DNA of 64,000 bases. Source: Histomonas meleagridis (lineage: Eukaryota > Parabasalia > Tritrichomonadida > Dientamoebidae). A model generated the notes under the pieces. It saw only the letters and a list, made by a program, of their open reading frames with translations. It ran no database searches and was not told where the DNA came from. Each line of letters begins with the position of its first letter. Position 1 is the first letter of the stretch. The translations under genes were made by a program, and so were the position numbers. Shown here one piece after another: positions 47,979 to 57,335 of the stretch. The stretch is taken from positions 1 through 64,000 of the forward strand of contig WSYJ01000161.1 of assembly GCA_020186115.1 (NCBI GenBank), read 5' to 3'.

Positions 47979-49784
47979 TTATTTCTTATTTTTGTTCTTC
48001 TTTTTATTTTTCTTTTCCTTATCATTATTCTGCTTTTCTTTTCCTTCTTTGTTTGTTTTTTCCTTTTCGTCTTTGTCTTCGTTGTTATGTTTTTCTTTCT
48101 CATCTGTGTTTTTATTGTCTCCATTTTTGTTCTTCTTTTCTTTTTCATTTGGTTTATTTTCATCATTTTTATTTTTATTTTTGTTCTTCTTTTCCTTTTC
48201 ATCTTTATTTTCGTTATTATGTTTTTCTTCATTTTGTTTATTATTTTCATCGTTTTCGTTTTTATTTTCTTTTTTATTTGGATTTTCATTGTTTTCATTT
48301 TTCTTTTCTTTTTTCTTTTTCCCCTTTTGCTCAATATTCGCTAATCGCTTTTCAGCTGAATTAATTCTATTTTCGATGCATTTTATTCTTTCTGTAAGTT
48401 CTTTTCCGCTTAAACACTTTTCATCATAAATTTCATGTATTGATTCGATGCACCATTTGATAATCTTTTCGTTATGTTCCATTCGCTCAATACAATTAAA
48501 TTCTTCAATCGAAGATAAACTTTCGAACGCATTTTTGTGTGAATTTACATTCCCTAATGTCGAACTCTTTATCATTTCTTTGGTCATATTCATTTTCTCT
48601 TCGATTCTTGACTTTATTTCACTGATTTGTTGATCCGTTTGTTGTTGCGCTTTGTCTAAGAATGTGTTACTTTCTTTGTTAATGTCTTCCATAAGTTCTT
48701 TAAGATTTGTCGAATTAGATTCAATTTTTTGTTCTAATGAATCAATTTTGGAGTTTTCTTCCTGCTCCATTTCAGAGAATTTGCTTTGATATTCAAATGA
48801 TGATTTTTGAAGACTTGAAATTTGTTCGGTTATCTCGTTTCTTTGTTGTTCAATAATGGAATTAGAACACTCTATCGTATCTATCGTTGATCGGAGACCG
48901 TTTATTTTGGCTTCGCACTTTTCTGACACTTTTTGCGTGGATTCGGTGAACGTTTGCACCGCAATTTGGATTTGATTTGGAATAGTTTCATTTTTAAGTG
49001 TATCTAGCGCTTGTCGTCCTTCTTCTAGTTCATCCTCAAGTTTTGTTAAACTAATGGAATCTTTGTCTTCTGTTTGATTACTTTTTGAATCATCATGCTC
49101 ATTTAGTTTTTCTTCTAATTTTTGTATTCTTGAGTTTATTTCATCAATTTGTTTGTCAAATTGTACTTTTTGTGAGGAAATGGAATTGTTAGTGTTGAGA
49201 ATTTGTGATTCGATTTCACTTGTAATATCTTTGATTTGAGCTAGTGATGAATTTGCCGAAGCCAAAGAGTGATTGAATTTTGATTTCAACTGCTTGAGAT
49301 CTTCTTGTATTGGTTTAAGTTTAGAACCAATATCAACTCTAATAAAATGGTTAAGTTTTGAATTTAATTGTTCAATAGATTGAGAGCTTGCAGATATTTC
49401 ATCATTTTGAAGTTTTTGTATTCGTGATCGAATTTCATCGATTTGCTTTTGTATAAAAATCTGCTGTTGTTGAATATTTTGCATCTTTGGCTGTGTTCCC
49501 TGTTTAAGTAATGACATTTGAGAGTCTAATTTTTTGATTTCAATTACTTGTTTATTTTCTAACATTTGAATTTGATTATTAAATTCCATCTTCGTGCGTT
49601 GAATTTCAGCTGTTCTATTTTTATTATTCTTACTTTGAGGTGTTAAAGAAATGATATTATGATTTTTTGGTGATTGAATTCCATTATTTTGTTTCTTTGG
49701 AGTAGCAATAGAAGGCAAATGAGATCTTTCATTTGGTTGTTCTAGTTTTGGTGGTTGTAATTCTTTAATTAACACATTTTCCAT
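47979..49784 (-). CDS. Long coiled-coil protein with Lys/Asn/Glu-rich tail
   Basis: 601 residues. The first ~80 are disordered, then a near-continuous coiled coil to ~485 with recurring patterns of the form QIDEINSRIQKLEE and QISEIKSRIEEK. The final ~115 residues are almost only Lys, Asn, Glu and Asp (KKEKKNENNENPNKKENK and similar), encoded by a polypurine stretch at ~47985-48325. No recognised domain. Likely a structural or tethering protein; cytoskeletal role is inferred only. The antisense strand of the tail gives spurious Phe/Leu-rich frames. Confidence 0.75.
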   Translation of the reverse strand: MENVLIKELQPPKLEQPNERSHLPSIATPKKQNNGIQSPKNHNIISLTPQSKNNKNRTAEIQRTKMEFNNQIQMLENKQVIEIKKLDSQMSLLKQGTQPKMQNIQQQQIFIQKQIDEIRSRIQKLQNDEISASSQSIEQLNSKLNHFIRVDIGSKLKPIQEDLKQLKSKFNHSLASANSSLAQIKDITSEIESQILNTNNSISSQKVQFDKQIDEINSRIQKLEEKLNEHDDSKSNQTEDKDSISLTKLEDELEEGRQALDTLKNETIPNQIQIAVQTFTESTQKVSEKCEAKINGLRSTIDTIECSNSIIEQQRNEITEQISSLQKSSFEYQSKFSEMEQEENSKIDSLEQKIESNSTNLKELMEDINKESNTFLDKAQQQTDQQISEIKSRIEEKMNMTKEMIKSSTLGNVNSHKNAFESLSSIEEFNCIERMEHNEKIIKWCIESIHEIYDEKCLSGKELTERIKCIENRINSAEKRLANIEQKGKKKKEKKNENNENPNKKENKNENDENNKQNEEKHNNENKDEKEKKNKNKNKNDENKPNEKEKKNKNGDNKNTDEKEKHNNEDKDEKEKTNKEGKEKQNNDKEKKNKKKNKNKK

Positions 49785-49870
49785 GCAAAAAAGGATTATA
49801 ACGTATTTAATTCAATAATTCAATTCTTTACTCCAAAAGTGCGATTCATGGATTTATATTTTTAATTAAT

Positions 49871-50965
49871 CTATTGAGCTTTACGTAAAAATGAGCTAAT
49901 TCCTATAGTAAACACATGTATATCTGGTATATTTGGGTGTGCCTCTATGCTTAATGCATTTTTATCCACTTTCGTCACTGAGACCACAGGATTATCTTCA
50001 GCATCTACCAAGATACAATTTTTAATACTGACCAATCCAGCTTTTCCAGTTGATTCGATAACCCATTTTCCTTTAATTTTTCTGGGTTTTCTACTTCTAA
50101 TAGATTCCGGGAGACCGTTTATTTTCTTCAAGAAATAAACGGCCACCGACTTGGGTGAATATTCGTCGTCACTTTCGCGGAAGAACTTAATGTGCATCAC
50201 CTCGTCGCCGTACTCGTTCTTGTTCCGAAGGCCATAGCTTTCACCATCATTGGCATACAAAATAGCGGCTTTATATTCTTTTTTGCTAAAATGCATTTCG
50301 GTACCTTCACTAATGTAAATTACTCCATTTTCTTTAGTTGGCTTAAGCTTAGAATGAAGAATAGGTTGGCCACATGAAAATAGTTGAAAGTGCGTCCTCT
50401 TCCCTTTGAGTGTTCTGTTTTTCTTTCTTTCAATTCTGTATGGAACTAAATCATTAGAATGAGAAACTTCTTTTGGAATAGGTGGAACTTCAATCTCTTC
50501 TTGTGAAGGAAACTGCTGAGGTGGTGGTGATTGGGATGGTGGTTCTTCATTCGGCTTTTGTTCATTGTTTTTTGTGGATTTTGTTGGCTTAGCTGCTTTA
50601 GGGAGAATAACATGAGTGCTTCCCTTTGTGGCTTTGTTTGGCCCCTTTTTAGGCGTGCTGTCTGATTTTTCTGATGATGATATTGATTCTGAAGATGATT
50701 CATCTTTTCTTTTTGTTTTTACGATTACAATTTCACTATCACTGTCGCTGTCAGAACTATAGTAAGAATCGCTTCCAAGGTCAATGTTTTTAGCAATCAT
50801 TCTTTGACCAGGCGACAACAATGGTTTTTTAAATGGACTTTGTGGAGCAGGACGATTTGGAGGTTTCCTGATATTTGTAGGCTTAGGTGGTGGAGCTACA
50901 ATTTCTTCACTTGAAGAGTCACTTGTATCTGTATCATCATCAAAAGTTATTGTATAAAGACTCAT
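49871..50965 (-). CDS. Tubby-like domain protein with disordered Ser/acidic N-terminus
   Basis: 364 residues. The N-terminal ~180 are disordered (TFDDDTDTSDSSSEE, SSDSDSDSE, then Pro/Lys-rich). The C-terminal ~185 residues look like a Tub C-terminal fold: FQLFSCGQPILHSKLKP, IYISEGTEMHFS, AILYANDGESYGLRN, VMHIKFFRE, VAVYFLKKINGLPESIRSR and a last hydrophobic helix (HVFTIGISSFLRK). Tubby proteins bind phosphoinositides and carry cargo into cilia or regulate transcription; trichomonads have many Tub-like proteins of this arrangement. The motif match is by eye, so it is moderately sure. CACTTTT lies 8 nt before the ATG. Confidence 0.75.
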   Translation of the reverse strand: MSLYTITFDDDTDTSDSSSEEIVAPPPKPTNIRKPPNRPAPQSPFKKPLLSPGQRMIAKNIDLGSDSYYSSDSDSDSEIVIVKTKRKDESSSESISSSEKSDSTPKKGPNKATKGSTHVILPKAAKPTKSTKNNEQKPNEEPPSQSPPPQQFPSQEEIEVPPIPKEVSHSNDLVPYRIERKKNRTLKGKRTHFQLFSCGQPILHSKLKPTKENGVIYISEGTEMHFSKKEYKAAILYANDGESYGLRNKNEYGDEVMHIKFFRESDDEYSPKSVAVYFLKKINGLPESIRSRKPRKIKGKWVIESTGKAGLVSIKNCILVDAEDNPVVSVTKVDKNALSIEAHPNIPDIHVFTIGISSFLRKAQ

Positions 50966-51180
50966 CTGCTACAAAAGTGCACGTTAAACATCCTTTTTCA
51001 ATTAACCGTTAAATTTTCAGCGTGCCCTTTAAAATAAACTATTCAATATTTACAGTATGAAAAATAGTCAAGAAATATGAAAATCATTCATAAGAAAATA
51101 ATAACTTTTAAAATTAATTAATCGCTTCACTTTTTGCACTAAAACAAAAGTTAATGTCAAATTTTATTTAAAATGTTTTC
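50966..51180. other. Intergenic, no gene seen
   Basis: 215 bp, AT-rich; holds the AAAAGTG box (50974-50980) and a CACTTTTTGCAC stretch at ~51127-51138. Confidence 0.5.
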
Positions 51181-52350
51181 TTATATTAAAAAAGAAAGAA
51201 CAGATGATGCCATAAGAAGGAAAATGATGTTAGTTCCAATATTATATAATTTTTTGTCACTAGATACTATCGGAATTATGTTTGTTGTGGGCATCGAGCT
51301 CGAGCTAGGATTTGAAGATGATGGCGATGGTGAAGGGATGGTTATATTAAACAATTCATCTGTTTTCATGGTATAATTGATATTTTGAGGAATTCCTGTT
51401 GTATTAATGAATTTTTGATTTTCCTCAGTAGCAAATAAATTTAATTTAAAGTTTGATACTTTTACCCATTCGCCCATAAATTTGAAACTTGTTGTGGTAT
51501 TCCTGATATATCCATTGTTATAATAGAAATATACATCGAAAAATTGTTTGCAGATTTCCTTTAGTATCATCATTTGAGGATCATCGAAGTATATATTTAA
51601 AGACATTGGGTTTGTAACATTAGGTGCGAGAATCATTTTAATTTCATTTGATATCAATATGTAAGGTGTAAGCATTAAGGAAATATTTTTATTAATTGTC
51701 ATATTCTTAGGTACTTTACCAATAGTGGTCTCAAGAGTGATATTGTCTTCATAAAAAAAAATGGATATAGGAAAGTTATTTTCATTTACCCTGAATATTT
51801 TATTTGGTGACTGATGCTTTAAGTCTCCTAAATCATTTATCCTATTTGATATTAAATTATTTGCCTCAAATGTCCCGTTTACTTTATCACAATTAAGAAG
51901 ATATAATGTATTTAATTTTATATGGTTAATGAAATGAATATCGAAGTAATTAGAAACCAAAAGAGGAATGGATTTAGAAAGATCAGTTTCATTTGACACA
52001 ATGTCAATAAATGTGTGTTTACTTTTCAGTTCAATAACCATTTTAGAAACATTTGTTAAGTTGACTGTATACAAGTGTTCACCACCAAAATCATAATACA
52101 CATAATTAAAAGCATGATTATAATCTGACATATTTACAAATTGAGTTTCATCTAATTTATTCTCATAATTTATAACAGAAAAAGCATTAGCTGCATCATT
52201 GCATAATTGTTGAAAATAAGTATCATTTGGATAACGTTTGGTGTAACTACGAATCAAGGATTCGTAAGTAAAATTATTTTTTTCTGGATATCCATAATAA
52301 ACATATTTAGCTAAAACACATGAAATCTCTCCCAACAAACAAAGAAACAT
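51181..52350 (-). CDS. Secreted or surface glycoprotein, possibly GPI-type anchored
   Basis: 389 residues. The N-terminus MFLCLLGEISCVLA reads as a signal peptide. The ectodomain is beta-rich with about ten N-glycosylation sequons. A Ser/Pro-rich stalk (PSPSPSSSNPSSSSMP) precedes a C-terminal hydrophobic segment (IGTNIIFLLMASSVLSFLI) that ends the protein with no cytoplasmic tail. That ending fits either a GPI signal or a minimal membrane anchor. No family recognised. Confidence 0.7.
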   Translation of the reverse strand: MFLCLLGEISCVLAKYVYYGYPEKNNFTYESLIRSYTKRYPNDTYFQQLCNDAANAFSVINYENKLDETQFVNMSDYNHAFNYVYYDFGGEHLYTVNLTNVSKMVIELKSKHTFIDIVSNETDLSKSIPLLVSNYFDIHFINHIKLNTLYLLNCDKVNGTFEANNLISNRINDLGDLKHQSPNKIFRVNENNFPISIFFYEDNITLETTIGKVPKNMTINKNISLMLTPYILISNEIKMILAPNVTNPMSLNIYFDDPQMMILKEICKQFFDVYFYYNNGYIRNTTTSFKFMGEWVKVSNFKLNLFATEENQKFINTTGIPQNINYTMKTDELFNITIPSPSPSSSNPSSSSMPTTNIIPIVSSDKKLYNIGTNIIFLLMASSVLSFLI

Positions 52351-53044
52351 TTGAACGATATAGTAAAGAACTTATTTTTGATATAATTTGTGTCTTAATA
52401 TACACATGTAGAAAAGACATACATAAAACCAAAATAAATAAATATTTGTCTTTTTATTGACTTTGAAAATAAACAAAATATTCCTTTTTATTCTTTTGAA
52501 AATGGTTGTATTCAATTAACACCTACTTCTCAAAATTTAATGAATTTGCGTGTCGACTTCCAAACAGAATAAAATAAAAATGCAAACTCCAATCTTATAA
52601 ATCTTTTTATGAAAACATTGAAGGACTTGTAATAACTCGGAATTCCTTGGTAATTAATGTAAAGAGTTAATGTCTCATCTCAAAATTTTTCTTATAATAT
52701 TTGTCTTAATGATTTAATTTTTTGAAACAGAACCCAGAAATTATATGTTATAAATGAGGTGGTTTATTCATTTAGACAAACAATCTGACACTTGTTCCTT
52801 CAATATATATCTATATGAAATAACTCGTTTCATCCAAAATTAATTAATTTTGGAAAAATAATCTCAGAGAAATAAAAATAAAAATAAAAAAGTTCATATA
52901 CTAATTATTTAAACATAACATATTTCTGGTTTCTTGTGGTTTCAAGCCATTTCGAACTTAAAGGATGCCATAAATTGAATTTTCATGTTTACTTCACCAA
53001 AAATTTCTGAGATTTTGGTCATGATGTAAAGCATTCAAATACAA
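52351..53044. other. Intergenic between divergent genes
   Basis: About 690 bp of AT-rich DNA; no gene recognised. The karyopherin promoter lies at its right end. Confidence 0.5.
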
Positions 53045-55711
53045 ATGGAGGGAAAAATCGCCGAATTACTTGAACAGACATTCACTCCAAATGTTAATGC
53101 AGCTGAATCAATGCTTTCTTCAATTTCGGGATCAGAAGAATTTATTCCGTCTTTGGTATCACTTGTTTCAAATCAATCATTTTCTGAGCGAATTCGTTTA
53201 TCAGGTATTATTCATCTTCAGATTGTTGTTTCCAACCTATTTGATCGTCCTGGATATGATGCTCTAAAATCATTAATTAAAAATTCATTAATAAATTTGA
53301 TCCAAATTTCACCAGAAAGCCACAGGAAAAATGTTGCACATTATTCCAGAATTGTAATTAATTGTTCATTTAAACCGATTGAAGGAAATTCATGGCCCGA
53401 ACTCCCTTCACTTATTTTATCTTTATTTAGTAATGGTGACATAAATTCAATTAGAACAGCATTAACTTTAACTCGTTCCATATGCGGTGTCATTAAAATG
53501 CCATCACAAGAATTGATTCCGTTTGCAACAGATTTTTCAAATTCAATTTTACCTTTAATTTCACAATTATTTCAACAGAGTGATTCACTTGAACTCAATT
53601 CATTAGGTTTTAGTTGTGCATCTAGAATTTTGCAATCCACGAATATCCCAATTGATTTCCCATCACTGATTCCACTTTTCCTTCCAATTCTTCAGAAATC
53701 ATTTTCAATATCAAACGTTAGTTCAGAAAACCCAGAGCTGTATCTCAATTTTTCGTATCGTGCTCTCAAATTTTCAATTGCTTTAGTCACAAAATATTGG
53801 CAACAAATTGACTTTGAGACCGTTAACAATTATATACAACTTATCCAAGGTTTACTTCGTGCAAATGTTCCACCCAAATATAAGTGTCTTCTTCTTCAAC
53901 TACTATCAAAGATCACAGAGCTAGAGCAGTCGTGGTCGATCATCGAACCGAATCTTCCATTCTTTTTGAAAGATATGATGGCCCCACTTTTTGCTCTGTC
54001 TCAAGAAGAAATTCAAATGGTTGAAAGCGACCCCGCCATGTTTATATCCGAAGTACATAAATCTGGCGATGAATTCGAAGATGTTCGAACAGCTGCAGCT
54101 TCAATTATTTATTCACTTGCAAAAGACCACGAAGATGTAACCAACGTGTCCCGACTCGTTGCAGCCGAAGCATTTGTTTGGTATTCTAATCTTCAAAAAG
54201 ATATCTCAGCACAAGCAATACTTTTTTCAACCTTTTTAATGTTTTCTACAGTGTCAAAGTTCTTATCAGATAGCAACCCACAGCTTCTTAGCAACTTCTT
54301 TACTTCAGCAGGCGTCTTATTTCAAATTCCAGATAATCTTCCACGCGCTGCCATTTTCATGCTTTTGTCAAGTGTGTCCAGTACATTTGCCATGTCCAAC
54401 ATTCCAGAGGTTATCACCATATGTATTCAACATCTTATGGATCCATCTCCACTTGTTCGTTATTATTCGGCAATATCTGCTTCAAATCTTCTTGAGAAGT
54501 TCAATGATGCCAAAGCCATTCGTAATGCCTTTCTTCCTTCTCTTCAAGCACTTTTCCAATCAATCTTTCAACTTTCGACAATATTTCATCATCGAGATTT
54601 AGCACAAGCAATTACTGCTTTAGTGAAAGTATTTTCATCAGACGTAAAGCAAATTGCTGATGGATTAGGCCACGAATTGCTATGTCTTCTTGCAAACTCT
54701 TCTGAATCAGAAGAAACCGCCGGTGATTTGATTGATTCTTTTGAATTTTTGATCGATGTGATCGTCAAAAGTGACACGGCACAAACCGTCGGATCGGTTT
54801 TGTTTTTAAAGAGTATAGAGCTCTTGAAGTTGCTGAAGAACTCAAGGATTTTTGATTTGTTTGCTATGTCTGTGAAAAGGCTTCTAGAAAATTGTCATTT
54901 TGAAGAAAGTTTTTGGAATGCAGCACCAATAATTATTGAAAGAATACAAACTGATAATGATATCTCAATAACTGACTTATGTGAAATAATATCATTGTTA
55001 GTCTATAAAGATAATGACTTTGGTAAGAAGCAAGAATTGTCATCAACATTAACACAATTTATAGTCCAACAACTTCGGAATTCTATGAATGATTTTGATG
55101 TCTGGAATGAATACGCTAAAGTTATATCATCGATAATGCTTAGACTAACTGCTCAAAGTGAACTTGTTGGTGGAATATTTCCTGATGTGACTCAAATGAC
55201 GTGCACTCAAATTGAATTCTCAATTCAAAATCCATTTTTTGAATGCATCGGTTTGGACACAATAGTTAACGTGCTCCTTATTGTAAATGCGGCGGCCGTT
55301 AACTCAATTTGTGGAGCTAAATTTGAATGGTTTATAAATTACTGGATTGAAAACCCAAAGTTCCCAGAAACCGCCGTATCGGCCATAACGTGCTTCCCAA
55401 TGTTTTCGGGAAATGCTTCATATCAAACAAAAATATTGGTGACTTTAGCGGAATTATTGTGTACTGATGTTTTTAATCGTGATCCAATGCATGATAATTT
55501 TGATCAAGTAGCTGATTGTGAAACGAATGTTATTTGGTTTGATTATCCTCAGACCCTAAATGCTGTTTACCAATTATTTGTTGGTGCACAAACAAATGGT
55601 TCTGTTTATCAATCATTTGTTCAACAAATACCTCAAGAATGGCTTGCGATGCTGGAAAAAACGCCACAGTTTGCTGAATTGTATGTGAGAGGAAGCATCC
55701 AAGGCATGTAA
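53045..55711 (+). CDS. Karyopherin-beta (importin/exportin family)
   Basis: 888 residues of tandem HEAT-type helices. The N-terminus has the importin-beta N-terminal pattern (AELLEQTFTPNVNAAESMLSS, then SFSERIRLSGIIHLQIVV), which binds RanGTP. An acidic stretch (~330-350) resembles the acidic loop seen in importin-beta proteins. Overall it is nearer to the IPO7/IPO8 or CSE1 subgroup than to importin-beta itself, but the cargo class cannot be set by eye. Length is slightly below the usual 950-1050. It acts in nuclear transport together with Ran-binding nucleoporins like the one at 16276. Confidence 0.85.
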   Translation: MEGKIAELLEQTFTPNVNAAESMLSSISGSEEFIPSLVSLVSNQSFSERIRLSGIIHLQIVVSNLFDRPGYDALKSLIKNSLINLIQISPESHRKNVAHYSRIVINCSFKPIEGNSWPELPSLILSLFSNGDINSIRTALTLTRSICGVIKMPSQELIPFATDFSNSILPLISQLFQQSDSLELNSLGFSCASRILQSTNIPIDFPSLIPLFLPILQKSFSISNVSSENPELYLNFSYRALKFSIALVTKYWQQIDFETVNNYIQLIQGLLRANVPPKYKCLLLQLLSKITELEQSWSIIEPNLPFFLKDMMAPLFALSQEEIQMVESDPAMFISEVHKSGDEFEDVRTAAASIIYSLAKDHEDVTNVSRLVAAEAFVWYSNLQKDISAQAILFSTFLMFSTVSKFLSDSNPQLLSNFFTSAGVLFQIPDNLPRAAIFMLLSSVSSTFAMSNIPEVITICIQHLMDPSPLVRYYSAISASNLLEKFNDAKAIRNAFLPSLQALFQSIFQLSTIFHHRDLAQAITALVKVFSSDVKQIADGLGHELLCLLANSSESEETAGDLIDSFEFLIDVIVKSDTAQTVGSVLFLKSIELLKLLKNSRIFDLFAMSVKRLLENCHFEESFWNAAPIIIERIQTDNDISITDLCEIISLLVYKDNDFGKKQELSSTLTQFIVQQLRNSMNDFDVWNEYAKVISSIMLRLTAQSELVGGIFPDVTQMTCTQIEFSIQNPFFECIGLDTIVNVLLIVNAAAVNSICGAKFEWFINYWIENPKFPETAVSAITCFPMFSGNASYQTKILVTLAELLCTDVFNRDPMHDNFDQVADCETNVIWFDYPQTLNAVYQLFVGAQTNGSVYQSFVQQIPQEWLAMLEKTPQFAELYVRGSIQGM

Positions 55712-55890
55712 TATGAAATATGTTTTATTCTTTTATTATAATAAATTATACATTTCAAAGAATTTAATATTTTGTCGTTCAGACGGTTATTAATTCAATT
55801 TTGAGTCAACAAAATCATTTTTTCAATTCATTCGGTTAACGTTCGATATTTGTTACTTGTAAATCATTCAATTTCCATTGGAACAATTAT

Positions 55891-56631
55891 ATGTTTTTGT
55901 TTGTTCTGTGCATTATTGGACAACAAAAAACAGAGGACATCCAGAAAAAGGTCAAACTTGTTCATGTGAGTCGGCCAGGTGGTAAAATAAATACGAAAAT
56001 CAACCAGAAAATTGTGCTATGCCAAGATAATAACACAGAAGAAACAACAGAACAATCAACAATAGAAGAGCCAATAGTGAGCACAACAGAAGAAACTACT
56101 GAAGAAATATCTGAGCAATCAATTGTTAATTCAACAGAAGCAGCAACAGAGGAAACAACGGAAATTACACCAGAACAATCAACGGAAATTACACCAGAAC
56201 AATCAACGGAAAATACTACAGAAGAAACCACTGAAGGAATATCTGAACAATCAATTGTTAATTCAACAGAAGCAACAACAGAGGAAACAACAATTGCATC
56301 AGAACAATTGACAGGAGAAGCATCAGGCAACTCAACAGAATCGGAATCAGATGTGACAACAGTTCAATCAACAGAAGAAATTACAGAGCATACAACAGAA
56401 GACACCAAATCTGAACAGGAATCCAACACCACATCAAGCTCAGTAGTCATTCCGTCCAATAACTACTCGTCACTGATCGCTGTCCTATGCGTATTTATCA
56501 TAATTGCTGCATTGGGCGTTTACCTATACACCAAAGTAAACTGTAAAAAGTCACCAAATAACGAACCAACCATTCAACCATTGGATGTTTTGGATGATGA
56601 CGATGACATATTTGCAGATATTGATAAATAA
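55891..56631 (+). CDS. Type I surface protein with Thr/Glu-rich repeats
   Basis: 246 residues. A short hydrophobic N-terminus (MFLFVLCIIG) reads as a signal peptide. Residues ~50-175 are repeats of TTEETTE, EISEQSIVNSTEA and ITPEQSTE type, including exact tandem copies (56159-56210), giving a stiff, probably O-glycosylated stalk. A transmembrane helix (SLIAVLCVFIIIAALGVYLY) is followed by a ~38-residue tail ending DDDDDIFADIDK, similar to the tail of the pseudogene at 22731 (DPFADDF). Such acidic tails are shared by many trichomonad surface proteins. The ligand is unknown. Confidence 0.8.
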   Translation: MFLFVLCIIGQQKTEDIQKKVKLVHVSRPGGKINTKINQKIVLCQDNNTEETTEQSTIEEPIVSTTEETTEEISEQSIVNSTEAATEETTEITPEQSTEITPEQSTENTTEETTEGISEQSIVNSTEATTEETTIASEQLTGEASGNSTESESDVTTVQSTEEITEHTTEDTKSEQESNTTSSSVVIPSNNYSSLIAVLCVFIIIAALGVYLYTKVNCKKSPNNEPTIQPLDVLDDDDDIFADIDK

Positions 56632-57335
56632 ATTTTATTTAATCAAACAAATGTAATGAAAACGAAGTTTTATTTGTTGTGTTTTTGTTTTATTTATCAT
56701 TTTGTAAGAAATTTTTATTATGAAGATGATTTTAATTCTAAGACTAAAGATTATTTATATTATTTTCTTGTATTGCTTCAATAAACTATTATTATATACC
56801 GGTACATTTCTTTAAATGCAATTAAACATTTCATTTATTCCTTCGCCTGTTTCAACATTTGCTTGAAACAATTCAACATACAATTCTTTATCCTTTTTCT
56901 TTCCCTTTTAAATTATTTACATTTCCCTTTTTTCATAGATTTTTTATTCCTGCTTAAAAAAATAGTTCAATGAAAAGTTTAATATAGATTTTAATAATGT
57001 GAAAGAGCTTGTTTTTATTTAACATGAGAAGCAGATAAACAGAATTTATATAAATGTTCTGTAGCTAAACATTTACATCCCCTCAAGATAATTAAATGAC
57101 ACTTATGTTATTTTTTAATTATTAATTTGAAGTTCCTTCAATACTGAGAGATTGTTAACATTCATTCACAACAAATAACAATGTCAGAATTTCGTTAATT
57201 GTTTGGAAGGTTTGATCTGATTTAGCAAATCTTCCATTCTAGAACACATCTTAATCACCAAAAATGAAATCCGTTTGAAACTAATTTATTAAATAAATAG
57301 CGCTTTATTATCGAATACACAACCTAAACATTCAT
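56632..57335. other. Intergenic between convergent genes
   Basis: About 700 bp, AT-rich, nothing recognised. Confidence 0.5.

Noticed and set aside
47963-48429. Phe/Leu-rich membrane-like frames on the plus strand
   Set aside because: They are the antisense of the Lys/Glu/Asn tail of the coiled-coil gene and have no independent support.
50115-50142. CCGTTTATTT / AAATAAACGG inverted repeat as a promoter element
   Set aside because: It lies inside the Tubby-like coding region; used instead as a warning that CGTTTATT also occurs by chance.
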